A stretch of DNA of 64,000 nucleotides. Source: Annulohypoxylon bovei var. microspora (lineage: Eukaryota > Ascomycota > Sordariomycetes > Xylariales > Hypoxylaceae). The stretch covers positions 62,001 through 126,000 of the forward strand of contig MU405257.1 in the NCBI GenBank assembly GCA_022836615.1, in the 5' to 3' direction. The notes beneath the pieces are model-generated. The model saw nothing but the letters and a program-made list of their open reading frames with translations, did not search any database and was not told where the DNA came from. The position numbers and the translations under genes are program-made. Positions 1 to 9,818 of the stretch are shown one piece after another. Each line of letters begins with the position of its first letter. Within the stretch, counting starts at the first letter, position 1.

Positions 1-1128
1 ATCAGCATCGTGTAGCTAGCACATGCCGTGGTATCGGCCGTCGATCGGTTGAGGTCTATCTTCAACGGTTGGCTTAACAGGCCAGTCTTTATATCCGACA
101 CCTTGTTGTTAAGTTGATACGTGAAGTTGGTAGCGGACAGTGCTCGGAACAACTACACCAACTCAACTGAGGCCTTGGTGTAGTTGGTTTGTTACGTAAT
201 CACGAATAGCCTCAGTTGAATTGGTGTAGTTGGTTTGCAAAACGGCCAGTTGAATTGAGTTGGTTATGGTGTATTAAGCGCAGGGGTCCCCTGTATCGTA
301 TTAGTAATCCTGTTTTACGTGAAGCTATTCCCACTTACGTCGTCGTCGCCAGCTTCCACGAGATCAAACCACCCCCTAATCCACGCCGCGAGCTCGTCCA
401 AGTAGGTAAGAACTAAGAAATTTTAATAGATAAGTAGAAATTCGATCCAATTCGAGGGTATTGCGAGGGCTATCGTCAGTTTAGATGGGCTATCGTCGAT
501 CTGGATAGAGGTTCGATATTAGATTCGAGGCCCCCGAAATCTAGATAAGCTGTTCAAAAGGGTATTATCTTCAATTAAAAAACGCGAAAACGCGTACAAG
601 GGTGGTAATTTCAGTGGTGATCAAAGCTTTGGTTCAAAATAACGATGAGGCTGACAATTTTACCAACGCCACATATATTCACTTGCCACAATAGTCGCCA
701 CAGAAGCTTTTTGTTAATATCTGTTAGTACTACCACCAAGTTTGGCAGTAATCCTTAACAATTACTAATAGTGGGGTTCGGTATCCACTAAAACTCCACA
801 GTTAGTACACCATATTACACCAACTCAACTCACGATGGCTTCGTTGAATTGGGTTGGTTTAACCCCATTTAAATAAAACTGGGTCCGTTGAATTGAATTG
901 GTTGAATTGATTACGCGTTGGTGTACACCAGTGGATTAAGGTGTAGTTGTTCCGAGCACTGGTAGCGGATAGCTTGAGGCCATCGATGTTCCCGCTGGTT
1001 TGCGCCGCAAGATAGCTGTCTGCCGCCGCGAGGAGTCCTTCGCGAGTACATTCCGCTGAAGCTAGCGTGGAGCCTAATGTTAGAACTGCGATGACCATGG
1101 TGGTCAGCTTAGTGCTGATTCCAAACAT
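1..1128 (-). pseudogene. Secreted protein gene (DUF8021-like) split by a transposon; 3' end off the window
   Basis: Reading leftward from ATG 1128, the protein starts MFGISTKLTTMV, a hydrophobic signal peptide ending in LASA, followed by ECTREGLLAAADSYLAAQ and GNIDGLKLSAT. The reading frame then runs into a transposon. On its far side (137 to 1) the same protein resumes as LSATNFTYQLNNKVSDIKTG and continues through STADTTACASYTM to the window edge. This block order (ECTREGLL..AADSY..AAQ, NFTYQ.NNK, STADTTACASYTM) is what I recall for a family of fungal secreted proteins of unknown function now labelled DUF8021; the family name is from memory. Insertion plus target duplication adds 832 bp, which is not a multiple of three and brings in stops, so this copy should not give a full protein. 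An upstream in-frame GTG exists, but 1128 is the first ATG that gives a clean signal peptide. Confidence 0.75.
138..961. mobile_element. Non-autonomous hAT-type DNA element, 824 bp, complete
   Basis: The left end begins CAGTGCTCGGAACAACTAC at 138. The right end (940-961) is its perfect reverse complement over 22 bp and finishes CACTG. Both sides are flanked by the 8-bp direct repeat GTAGCGGA (130-137 and 962-969). An 8-bp target duplication with a CAG/TAG-type terminus is the hAT hallmark. Subterminal regions carry many copies of short words such as AGTTGAATTG and CAACTCAACT in both orientations (about 150-260 and 815-920), as expected for transposase-binding arrays. No transposase-sized open frame is present, so a full-length relative must have mobilised it. 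The flanks still read as one gene when element and duplication are subtracted, and the duplication is intact, so the insertion looks fairly recent. Confidence 0.9.
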
Positions 1129-2408
1129 GGTGAATAACGTTACTTTCACGATGGGACACTCTATAGTTGGAATGATACCTGTTACCTAGAGGAATAGCCA
1201 GGGATTCCTATTCTATTCATCGACTGGGGTGGTGTAAGTTGATCAAATATAAATAATGACAACGGTTCCCAATGGAAAAGTTAAGGGCTAAACGGATGTG
1301 CCGTGCCTAATGCGGAGGCACTTCCTTGCTATATTGACTGTCCCCACGGGAATATATATCAATGCAACATCGATGTTTAGAGACTCTGAAGCTATCCCTA
1401 ACAGGAAATATGGTTCTTATAGATTGGAACATTTTCGATTCGGGTTAGTCCCTTCGCCACAAGTATAAGAATAGACCAGACTATAGGTAGGTAAGCAAGT
1501 AGTTATCCTTATACCTGGGCGGGGATAGGGTTAGGGATAGGGTTAACAAGACTGGTAAAAACGATCCGTCTCGGTAAGACAACATACGCGCAGTTATAAT
1601 CGACGAAATATGTAAAACGCTATATTAATACCTACCTAGGTAAAATATACTTTGAGAGTATTATCTTGAAATGTATCTTGCTCATAATAAAGAAAAGAAT
1701 AAGGTAAAGCTGGGGGAAAAGGGGATAAGACAAGACTGAGTAAGATTCGGTATAAGGGTAAATACTGTATTATTGCATATGTGGTCTAGAAGATTCGATA
1801 AAGCGGGTATTCTCTAAACTAGTATACCCCTATTTTAAAGGAGGGTAACCTCCATTTCTAACCCTTTCGACCATGATACACTCAAGGGATTTCTAGCACA
1901 GCAGTTGTTTCTCCTACATTACGTCGCCCAATTATGAATTCTGCCAGGACATGACCCTGCGGAATTTCACAAAGGCTACCCTCCCACGCGATATGCCAAC
2001 CGGCTAAATGACCCTGGAGCACGCCATGCGAGGTGCGATAGCGACGATTTTATATGCTGAAAGTTCCGTTTAGAAAATGAGCCAATCATCCTAACGAAAT
2101 CACATATGCCAATGTCGATCATAGATCTTAGGGAGACGGTGCATCGTATTTCCCCCGTCTGTAGAAATGGGCATTCTATTTTTTGGAGATATTCAGGTAC
2201 ATCAGCTATACGACTCAGGTACCAAGAATTCGGCAAAGCTCAGCCGGTAGGCTATTTCCTGGGCAAATGTAGCTAGGGATCACTTGCGGCCTCCGGATAT
2301 GCGCGATAAATCGGCAAACTTTAAAAGAGAAGAGGCTTAGAACACTATGTTGTCGGGTTTGGTTCGTGGTTCTGATTCTAACAGTTCATTTCTTGGATTA
2401 TTAGCATC
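1129..2408. other. Intergenic region upstream of the xylosidase gene
   Basis: No gene is supported. It holds the promoter side of the interrupted secreted-protein gene, a short telomere-like stretch (about 1522-1546, two GGGATAGGGTT units), and the presumed regulatory region of the beta-xylosidase gene. An 86-codon frame on the minus strand (1976-2236) has no recognisable features and is treated as chance. Confidence 0.6.
2002..2008 (+). promoter_or_regulatory. Candidate XlnR/Xyr1 box GGCTAAA upstream of beta-xylosidase
   Basis: The heptamer GGCTAAA lies about 400 bp before the xylosidase ATG. It matches the core site described for the xylanolytic activator XlnR/Xyr1 (GGCTAAA, or GGCTAR). 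A single 7-mer occurs often by chance; the position upstream of a xylan-degradation gene is what makes it worth listing. Confidence 0.4.
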
Positions 2409-4805
2409 ATGAAACATCTAGTGAGAACACTAGGATGTCTTTCATTCCTCAGTGCTTGTGCGCTGGGAAGAATAACTTTTCCAGATTGCACTGGCGGGCC
2501 AGAGATGTTGACGACTAATCTTGTCTGCGACACGAGCGCTAGCCCGTCGGAAAGAGCTGCAGCATTAATCGATGCTTGGAACATCACAGAGAAGCTAGCA
2601 AACCTCGTAGAGTAAGTGTGACCTAAAGCTACACCATATTGTATTTCAAGCTAATATAGCATCAGTAAGAGTCTTGGGACACCTCGCTTGGGACTAGGCG
2701 CATACGATTGGTGGAACGAAGCCCTACATGGTGTTGGATGGTCTCCCGGAGTCGCTTTCGCTCCCTCGGGCGAGTTTTCGCACGCTACATCTTTCGCTAG
2801 TCCGATCTTATTGTCAGCCGCCTTCGACGACGACTTGGTTTATGCCGTAGCCGATGCCATTAGTACCGAAGCTCGAGCGTATAGCAATTTTGGGCATGCG
2901 GGACTTGACTATTGGACCCCGAACATCAACCCCTATAAAGACCCAAGATGGGGTCGTGGATCCGAGACTCCAGGTGAAGACCCCTTCCGGATCAAGGGGT
3001 ACGTCAAAGCTTTGATAGATGGTCTACAAGGCAGAGAGAACATCACGAAGGTCATCTCAACGTGCAAGCACTACGCCGCTTACGACTTAGAGAACTGGGG
3101 AGGAGTTAAGAGATATGAGTTCGATGCGATTGTCGGGATGCAAGATCTCGTCGAATATTACCTCCCTCCCTTCCAGCAATGCGCGCGAGATTCGAAAGTC
3201 AAATCGATCATGTGTTCCTACAATGCCGTCAATGGGACGCCCGCGTGTGCGTCGACATACTTGATGGGGACGGTACTTCGTGATTTTTGGGAATGGAATG
3301 ATGAGAGCCAATACATCACCAGCGACTGTAACGCCATCCTAAACTTCCACGAAGACCACAATTACACCACTACCGCAGCACAGTCAGCAGCGATATCACT
3401 GATATCCGGAACAGACAGCATATGCGAAGTCGGTTCTAACACAGACGTTGCTGGGGCCTGGGACCAAACCATACTACCGGAAACGGTGATCGACGAAGCG
3501 CTTCGTCGCATGTACGAAGGACTTATCCGCGCAGGATTCTTCGATCCCGCAGATGCGACCCCGTATCGGTCACTGTCCTGGAAAGATGTCAACACCCCTG
3601 AGCACCAAGCCCTCGCCGTTCGCTCCGCTGCTGAAGCAGTCGTGCTCAAGAAAAACGACGGAATTTTGCCCCTGAAAGTCGACAATGCGACTTCGATTGC
3701 CCTTATTGGCTTCTGGTCAGACGGCTCGAACCTTGCCATGCTGGGCGGATACGCGGGGCTTCCACCCTACATTCAGGGACCGCTACAAGCGGCGCAGGAA
3801 CTCGGGTTTCAGACCGTAAATGCCACTGGGCCTGTCGGGCAGAATATATCAGATACGGATACATGGACCGAAGCTGCCCTGGAAGCGGCAAATCAATCCG
3901 ACATCGTGATATACTTTGGTGGCAATGACATGACGATAGAAGCGGAAGAGCTTGACCGATTCTCTATTGCCTGGCCCAGTGCTCAGTTAGCTTTGATCGA
4001 GAAACTCAGCAAACTAGACAAGCCGTTCATCGTCGTTGAGTTAGGGGACCAGAATGATGACTCGGCACTCCTAAGCGACGACAATGTCTCTGCTATCGTG
4101 TGGGCCGGTTTTCCTGGACAGGGTGGAGGCACCGCTGTATTTGATATCTTGACTGGCAAGACCGCGCCAGCCGGCCGATTACCTACTACTCTATATCCTG
4201 CGGAGTATGTCGACCAAGTCCCTATGACCGACATGAGTCTCCGGCCGAGCGAGACCAGCCCCGGTAGGACGTACAAGTGGTATGACAAGGCCGTGTTACC
4301 CTTTGGATTTGGGTTGCACTATACTACTTTTAAACCCACCTTCGGGTCCGATGCCTTCGTCGACAAGACATACAATATCAGCGAGCTACTCAGCGCTTGC
4401 AACGCAAAGTACTTGGACCTCTGCCCCTTTGAAACAGTAGGTATCTCCGTCAAAAACACCGGCAATGTGACTTCGGACTTCGTTGCTCTAGCATTCCTGT
4501 CCGGGGAGTACGGGCCAGCTCCTCATCCGATCAAGGAGCTTGCGGTATATGCCCGCGTCAGAGAAGTCAAGCCGGGGGAAACCAAAGACGCCAAGATGGG
4601 CTTAACATTAGGGGACCTGGCACGTGTAGACGAAAAGGGGAACACTATCTTGTACCCAGGGATTTACAACTTCTTACTCGACGTGCCGACGCAAGCTACA
4701 ATTAGCTTCGAGTTGACTGGAGAGTCGAATGTGCTCATTGAGTTCCCGCAACCTCCAGCTGACTTAGGGGAGGGTAATGGGCATGAGAAGTACACGCCAA
4801 AGTGA
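2409..4805 (+). CDS. bxlB: Secreted exo-1,4-beta-xylosidase, glycoside hydrolase family 3
   Basis: Two exons, 2409-2611 and 2660-4805, joined across a 48-bp intron (GTAAGT..ATAG) that restores LVDISKSLGTPRLGLGAYDWW; 782 residues, normal for fungal GH3 xylosidases. It releases xylose from the non-reducing ends of xylo-oligosaccharides outside the cell. Residues 1-20 (MKHLVRTLGCLSFLSACALG) form a signal peptide. The N-terminal GH3 barrel carries WNEALHGV, STCKHYAAYDLE and YITSDCNAI; the Asp of SDC, about residue 290, is the expected nucleophile. The C-terminal alpha/beta sandwich and fibronectin-III-like domain (GFGLHYTTF onward) are complete. The sequence is closer to what I recall of the BxlB branch (QDLVEYYLPPFQQCARDS, PACASTYLM) than to XlnD, so the symbol is a best guess. 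An XlnR-type box lies about 400 bp upstream. Expression on xylan is inferred from family and box. Confidence 0.95.
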
Positions 4806-5843
4806 TTGGCTGGGGTGTGGAGAGAAAAGGGGTGGGGGCTATCTATCGGATTTGAGCCAGATAGCACGGACAAGTCTCCCAGTTATATAGCGCAATAGGC
4901 TTCTTTAATTTCACATACGACCATAGGATCTGGAGAACTCGGGATCCCGTCCGCTCTCCCCTTGATAAACCAGATACCGCCGGATCAGTAGTTGGGTCGG
5001 TGACGACCAGCGAATACCTGGTGTTGTATGTTTTTTTTTTCCTTCTCTTTCTTTTTATGCCATATTTTCTATTCTATTGTTTAATATTATGTTCGATCTG
5101 AGCCGGCTTTTTTTTTTCATTTAATGTTAAACTTTTTCCGCCTTCTCTTGGTCCTACCTATCCATCTTGTGATGTGGGGTTAAGAAAAGGGGCTAGAGTC
5201 AAGATTAGCTAGGTAGATAGGTACCTACCTAGTCGTCCAACTTGTAAGTTAATTAATGTGACAATTGACAGTTAATCAATCTATAAGTTCGTATGTCATA
5301 GATATTTGCAATCTAGTTGATTGGTATGATTTATGATCCATTAGATATCTCACGAACAAAGGATTCATAGAGTTAAATACACTTAGATATGTACACCCTT
5401 AGCAGTTGGCGCAAAACACCAATCTGTACCCCATATTATTAAAAAAAAGTTGCGATAATCCACGATGTTAATTAACCACAACCTTAGAAGTTAGAATATG
5501 TTTTCTGTATTTCTTAATGTCAAACGTAAAGTTAGGCTATCTTGCGCACCTAATAGTCTTGGGTCTTTGTGTGGTTCGTACAATAACATTCAGGGCCTTG
5601 AACAACCCCTTTTATTTCTCGTGACTAGGTACGTTTAAGAAAGGGGTGTATAAAAGGATTGTTACTACAGTTCATCATTCACATGACTTACTTATGGCAA
5701 TATAGATATGCTCCCAGACAATCTATTCAAAGTCTAATTGTTAATCTCAAATACGAGTTTACTACAAGTTCACTCGAAATATTGATTCTTACCTACACTA
5801 ATACCAAAATTTTTCTAAATTCACATTACAACCACACATCAAA
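4806..5843. other. Intergenic region
   Basis: No gene supported. It contains pyrimidine-rich runs near 5030-5130, a TAGGTACCTACCTAG cluster at about 5208-5232, and the promoter of the next gene. Confidence 0.6.
5649..5656 (+). promoter_or_regulatory. TATA box TATAAAAG of the 350-residue hypothetical gene
   Basis: A canonical TATAAAAG lies about 190 bp before the ATG at 5844. The interval is AT-rich with no competing long frame, consistent with a long 5' leader. Confidence 0.45.
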
Positions 5844-6896
5844 ATGGATCCCCCGACCTTGAGTGGAAAGCCCCTGGTGTTTTGGGGCGACATCGAGGAA
5901 GATATCAAAGCGACCCTTGACCAAAACTTGGCCTGGCTCTACTTTAGATTTTCTGGCTCGGCTGACGGCGTCTTCCCAGGCCAGTGGCGTCAAGTGACAT
6001 GGACCCTCGATGACTTTGTGTATTTTTTCGATTGCCCGGAGACCGAGGCGGCTTGGACTTCGTATGTGAATGATTATCTCTCAACATCCTGGGCAACTGC
6101 TCGTCCGATTTGGTCGGACGTCGTTGATGCAATGCAACACATTCTCACTCGCCCCGAAGATGTTCCCAACTACTTAAATCTCCGGCCGGCAGACCAGATT
6201 GATAAGTCTAGGTGGAATGACGTTGATCACGTTGTCGCCTTTATCTTTAGACTGCTCAACTATCGAAATCATATCGAAGAGGGCGCCGCGGATACCCGAG
6301 ACGATTTTCAGGCTCGACAAGCTGCTTATGCCGGCTCGTTTGGCAGGGATAACCCTTTCTATTTCCGCTGGGATTCAGCTGACAAATGGGCTGCCGCGTT
6401 TCTCCTCTACGCCAAACTCATATTCAGACGAGACATGTACGTTGCAGACCAGCTAAAAAAGAATCCCAAGGACTTCTATGAGCAATACACAAAAGCCATA
6501 GCAGAAGGGAATCCAGACTTGGGACTAGAAGAGCGATATCTAAATATTAGCAAAGGACTAATCCGAGAAAAGAACACACAACCTAATCAGAAACCAGCTC
6601 AAGAACCTGATCAGCAGCCTGATCAGCAGCCTGTCCAACAACCACCTCCAGAACCTACCCAAACACTTACCCAAGAGATCACCAAAGAACCTACGCAGGA
6701 AACACCTCAAGAACCCGGCCAAGGGCCTGGTCAACAGCCTGACCAACTACCTGTCGAAGTAAAGGATCGATTAACCGTAGAGCAAAGAGAGATGATGGCA
6801 CAGGCAATTGCGGCCGAAGCTGCCAGGCTTCATAGCGAATGGCTTTTGAAGAATACTCAGCATGGCTGGTTTAGCAGCTTAAAGTTCTGGGGTTGA
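5844..6896 (+). CDS. Hypothetical protein with a Pro/Gln-rich repeat linker (350 aa)
   Basis: Single-exon gene; the start MDPPTLSGKPLVFWGDI has a good context (CAAAATGG). I do not recognise a family. Residues 1-240 look globular, rich in Trp and Tyr (PGQWRQVTWTLDDFVYFFDC, WNDVDHVVAFIFRLLNYR, WDSADKWAAAFLLYAKL). Residues about 245-310 are an imperfect tandem of Pro/Gln units (QEPDQQPDQQPVQQ, then QEPGQGPGQQPDQ). The tail (about 313-350) is probably helical and ends in an aromatic patch, WFSSLKFWG. There is no signal peptide or obvious membrane segment. A TATA box lies upstream. The next gene on the same strand has a loosely similar order of Trp/helical motifs, so the two could be old paralogues. 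Expansion or loss of Pro/Gln units between strains would be expected. Confidence 0.7.
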   Translation: MDPPTLSGKPLVFWGDIEEDIKATLDQNLAWLYFRFSGSADGVFPGQWRQVTWTLDDFVYFFDCPETEAAWTSYVNDYLSTSWATARPIWSDVVDAMQHILTRPEDVPNYLNLRPADQIDKSRWNDVDHVVAFIFRLLNYRNHIEEGAADTRDDFQARQAAYAGSFGRDNPFYFRWDSADKWAAAFLLYAKLIFRRDMYVADQLKKNPKDFYEQYTKAIAEGNPDLGLEERYLNISKGLIREKNTQPNQKPAQEPDQQPDQQPVQQPPPEPTQTLTQEITKEPTQETPQEPGQGPGQQPDQLPVEVKDRLTVEQREMMAQAIAAEAARLHSEWLLKNTQHGWFSSLKFWG

Positions 6897-7354
6897 TTGC
6901 GTTAGTATAGGTTAGGCACAATAACATAGTTAAACTATGGTTGTTTGTTTTTTGTTTGTTTCCTTTAGAATCATTATCTGACGTACATAATTGAAATACC
7001 AGCGCATTGCATATTACAGTACTGCTCATTGCGCTCCTTCCAATGTTGCAAATAGGCACCGTTGTTTCCTGATAGAATTTATCAAAGACCCGAAGCCAAA
7101 CAATAGGTCCACATTTATAGAGTGAAAGAGCGAAAAGAAGGGTATTGATAAAGAAGCTGCTTCCTGCGTTAAGATTGCCCGAGGCAACATGAAATAAAGA
7201 ATCTGAAATCATATAACTGACCCTTTTTTTCATCAACCACCATCATAACTTACTACACAGCCTAAGCAAACCATACAATATTCATAATCCTACAATCATC
7301 AATTCTCATCCATCTAAACAAGACCTCAGCGCCCGCTTCAGCAACTATCTCGCG
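6897..7354. other. Intergenic spacer between two hypothetical genes
   Basis: No gene supported. A 121-codon minus-strand frame (6871-7236) overlaps the end of the upstream gene and lacks any recognisable feature. The last 100 bp are C/A-rich, like a fungal 5' leader. Confidence 0.5.
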
Positions 7355-7933
7355 ATGAATTCCAGAATTGTGGCTAGACCCTCAATGGACGATCCCGAGA
7401 AAGCGAAGAACGAAGTCCGTCAGATCTATAAGAAGAAGCTGCCGAACAGAGAGATGGTCGCAGGCGCGCTAGCACCCATCTTCGGCCTGGGCAGCGGCAT
7501 GATGCCGCAGCAGAGGGCCAGCGGCCTGTTCATCCACCCGGCTTTCTGCGACTCCTTCTCCGAGTTCAAGCACAGCTACATCCAAGGACAGTGGGACCTC
7601 CCGATCGGCGACTTTGGCGAAGTCCACAAGCTGGTTCACCGGCTTGCCAAGGACGAGAGTTGGATTGAGGAGAAGGCCCCCGACAGCACAGGTTGGACCG
7701 TCAACCATTTCTACGCCCGCTTCATTCTTCGAACATTTCACGAGATCAAGGAAAATAAGTTGAGCCTAGCATATTGGCTCAAAGAAACCTCGGTGTGCGA
7801 GGCAATCTGGGTGCTCACCCATGCCCTCATGTACATACAGCTCGAGACGATGCGGGACTACAAGAAGTACGCTCCTATCAAGGACCGCATTAATCACTTT
7901 ATAGAGACGCGGAAGACAGATAACACCACCTAG
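7355..7933 (+). CDS. Hypothetical protein, 192 aa
   Basis: Single exon. ATG 7355 (MNSRIVARPSMDDPEK) is the first in frame; the next in-frame ATG, at 7385 (MDDPEKAK), has an equally good context (TCAATGG) and could be the true start. Codons between about 7450 and 7730 prefer C or G in third position, unlike the flanking DNA, which supports real coding. No known domain is recognised. The sequence is mostly helical with the motifs FIHPAFCDSF, GWTVNHFYARFILRTF and AIWVLTHALMYIQ, ending in a charged tail. There is no signal peptide. W-V-H-FI-R and W-L-MY/RDY patterns recall the 350-residue neighbour (WNDVDHVVAFIFRLL, KWAAAFLLYAKLIFRRDMY), suggesting distant homology. Function unknown. Confidence 0.65.
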   Translation: MNSRIVARPSMDDPEKAKNEVRQIYKKKLPNREMVAGALAPIFGLGSGMMPQQRASGLFIHPAFCDSFSEFKHSYIQGQWDLPIGDFGEVHKLVHRLAKDESWIEEKAPDSTGWTVNHFYARFILRTFHEIKENKLSLAYWLKETSVCEAIWVLTHALMYIQLETMRDYKKYAPIKDRINHFIETRKTDNTT

Positions 7934-8202
7934 GTAGGTTAGATAATCTAGGTACAGAGCTTGTAAGTAGGTAGTTGAAATGGGAACTCACGAGACTTTT
8001 CTTTCCGAGACAATATTCAGTAGCCACCACGTCAACAATCAGGTAAGTTATTTTTGGAGATGTCAATTTAAATCATTATAATGCTTCAGTTATTCGCATA
8101 CTTGAACATATTATTATCTGACATGTAGACGCGAAAGTCCGTGATCCACTTCATTTATGAGGCAGTGAGAAATGCAGGGAATTATTGTTTGTGGGGTAAA
8201 AA

Positions 8203-8844
8203 CGGCACGAATAAAGTCACGGTGGTTTCTAATAAAGTCACGGTGACCCACCCTACTTATACCTAACATAGCTTAATAGGGTGGGTACTAGTTTTATAAT
8301 ACAAATTCCCATACAAATATAAGTACTCTTTCTACTTATTAATCCATCATAGCTGATCTAAATAACCTCCTTTTTAGCGACAATAACATCGAATTTTCCT
8401 CAGAAATTAATATAGTAATCTAAAAGCCTTGCTATTAAGCTATCGGGTGAACCTATTTATGACCTTTTCAAGATATTGAAACGGTAGATTTTGGGACAAC
8501 TTAGATGAGGTTATTCCGGACCCCGCCGCTGCTAAAGCCTCTCAATTCGGCAGCGACGGCGTTGCTTTCAAGGGCTACCAATGAGCCTACAAGACAGGGG
8601 GATACCTAAATAATAAGCTAGTTCCCTTTTCTATAGCGGGAAAAGGTTCAGGAAGGGGTGTTGGGGGCGACAGCAAGGTCAACGATACATGCCTAATAGT
8701 AAAAGGCACCGAGTAGAAAAGGTACTCCGATTTGTATGAGTGTTGTACTGCAAGAAAAGTATCCATACTACTAAGCTGTACTAGGTATAAAGCGGGTGGA
8801 TCACCGTGACTTTATTCGAAACCACCGTGACTTTATTCGTGCCG
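8203..8844. mobile_element. MITE-like element with long inverted ends, 642 bp
   Basis: The left end (8203 to about 8278) begins CGGCACGAATAAAGTCACGG. The right end (about 8769-8844) is its reverse complement with only a few mismatches over about 76 bp. Each end contains the 16-base word AATAAAGTCACGGTG plus one base twice in tandem. The element is flanked by identical 8-bp repeats GGTAAAAA (8195-8202 and 8845-8852), a target-site duplication. No transposase frame is present. The terminus CGGCAC is not the usual hAT start; long inverted ends with an 8-bp duplication would also fit a Mutator-like family, so the superfamily is open. Confidence 0.85.
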
Positions 8845-8852
8845 GGTAAAAA

Positions 8853-9818
8853 TCTCACTACTATTACATAAGATACGGCACTTAAACTGAGTGCTGACCT
8901 ATTGAATTCTAGATTTCTTGGAGACTCAACTCTTAATAAGCTCATTAAGACGCGAACAAAGCGAATTGCTACGTAGAAAGGGTTGGAGTCGAAAAAAAAA
9001 GAAGAGAAAAAGAAATGATGAATGCGCGTCACATTTAATCAATGACTCACTTGCCGTTTTATCGAATTATCTGATCATCTGATGGATGGGGCACTATACG
9101 GAAACTAGTTGCCGGCAGGCAAGAATGTGTCCACTAGACCAATCAGAGACTCAATCAGTAGTCCCATATTTAACCGTTCTCGGTTTCAAAATATATCCCG
9201 TTACAACACTTGCCTGTTTCTGTTTGGCTTCGCTCTCTCGCCTCTTCGCATTTCATTCCTCCTCCGACTATAGGAATATTACCAATTCAATCCCAAGGTT
9301 CAAGCCACAGTCAAATTTTCTCCATCCTTCACGAATCCTAATTTATTTATGTAGTACCATAGCTTGACCTTTACATGAAAAGAGGATGGCATCTACCTGT
9401 ATTATCAGTTTGTAAATACGACTCATGTCGATGTGCTCCAGCTCCACATTGACCCTTATTTTTATGTACCCTGTTGCTTCTGCATGTTCTGTAAATATTC
9501 CTTCAGGGATTGTTGATAGACCAAGACATAAATACCGAATACACCGTCATCGATCTCATCACTGAGTGGCTCTAGTTGAGATCCCACTATCTCCGCTATT
9601 CCTTACCCTTGTCTATTATTGTGCGGATCACCACTAGCTAGACTAACTCCAGAATCGGCAACTTTTAATATTTTTTTCTTTCTCCTTTTGCATTACTCTT
9701 TTTATCATCTTACCTTGCCATATACATTTATAAAATTTAAAAGGGGTATCAACTCTTTGTTAACAGTATCGACGAAAGGCTATTGGAATAGGACGTTTTC
9801 GATCGTCCAGAGGGGACG
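8853..9818. other. Intergenic, promoter side of the DHA2 transporter
   Basis: No gene supported. A TTTATAAAATTT box at about 9726-9737 lies roughly 85 bp before the transporter ATG and is a candidate TATA element. Small frames at 9086-9367 and 9619-9846 lack coding character. Confidence 0.5.

Noticed and set aside
6871..7236. 121-codon minus-strand frame between the two hypothetical genes
   Set aside because: Overlaps the end of a better-supported gene, with no domain, poor composition and no promoter signs.
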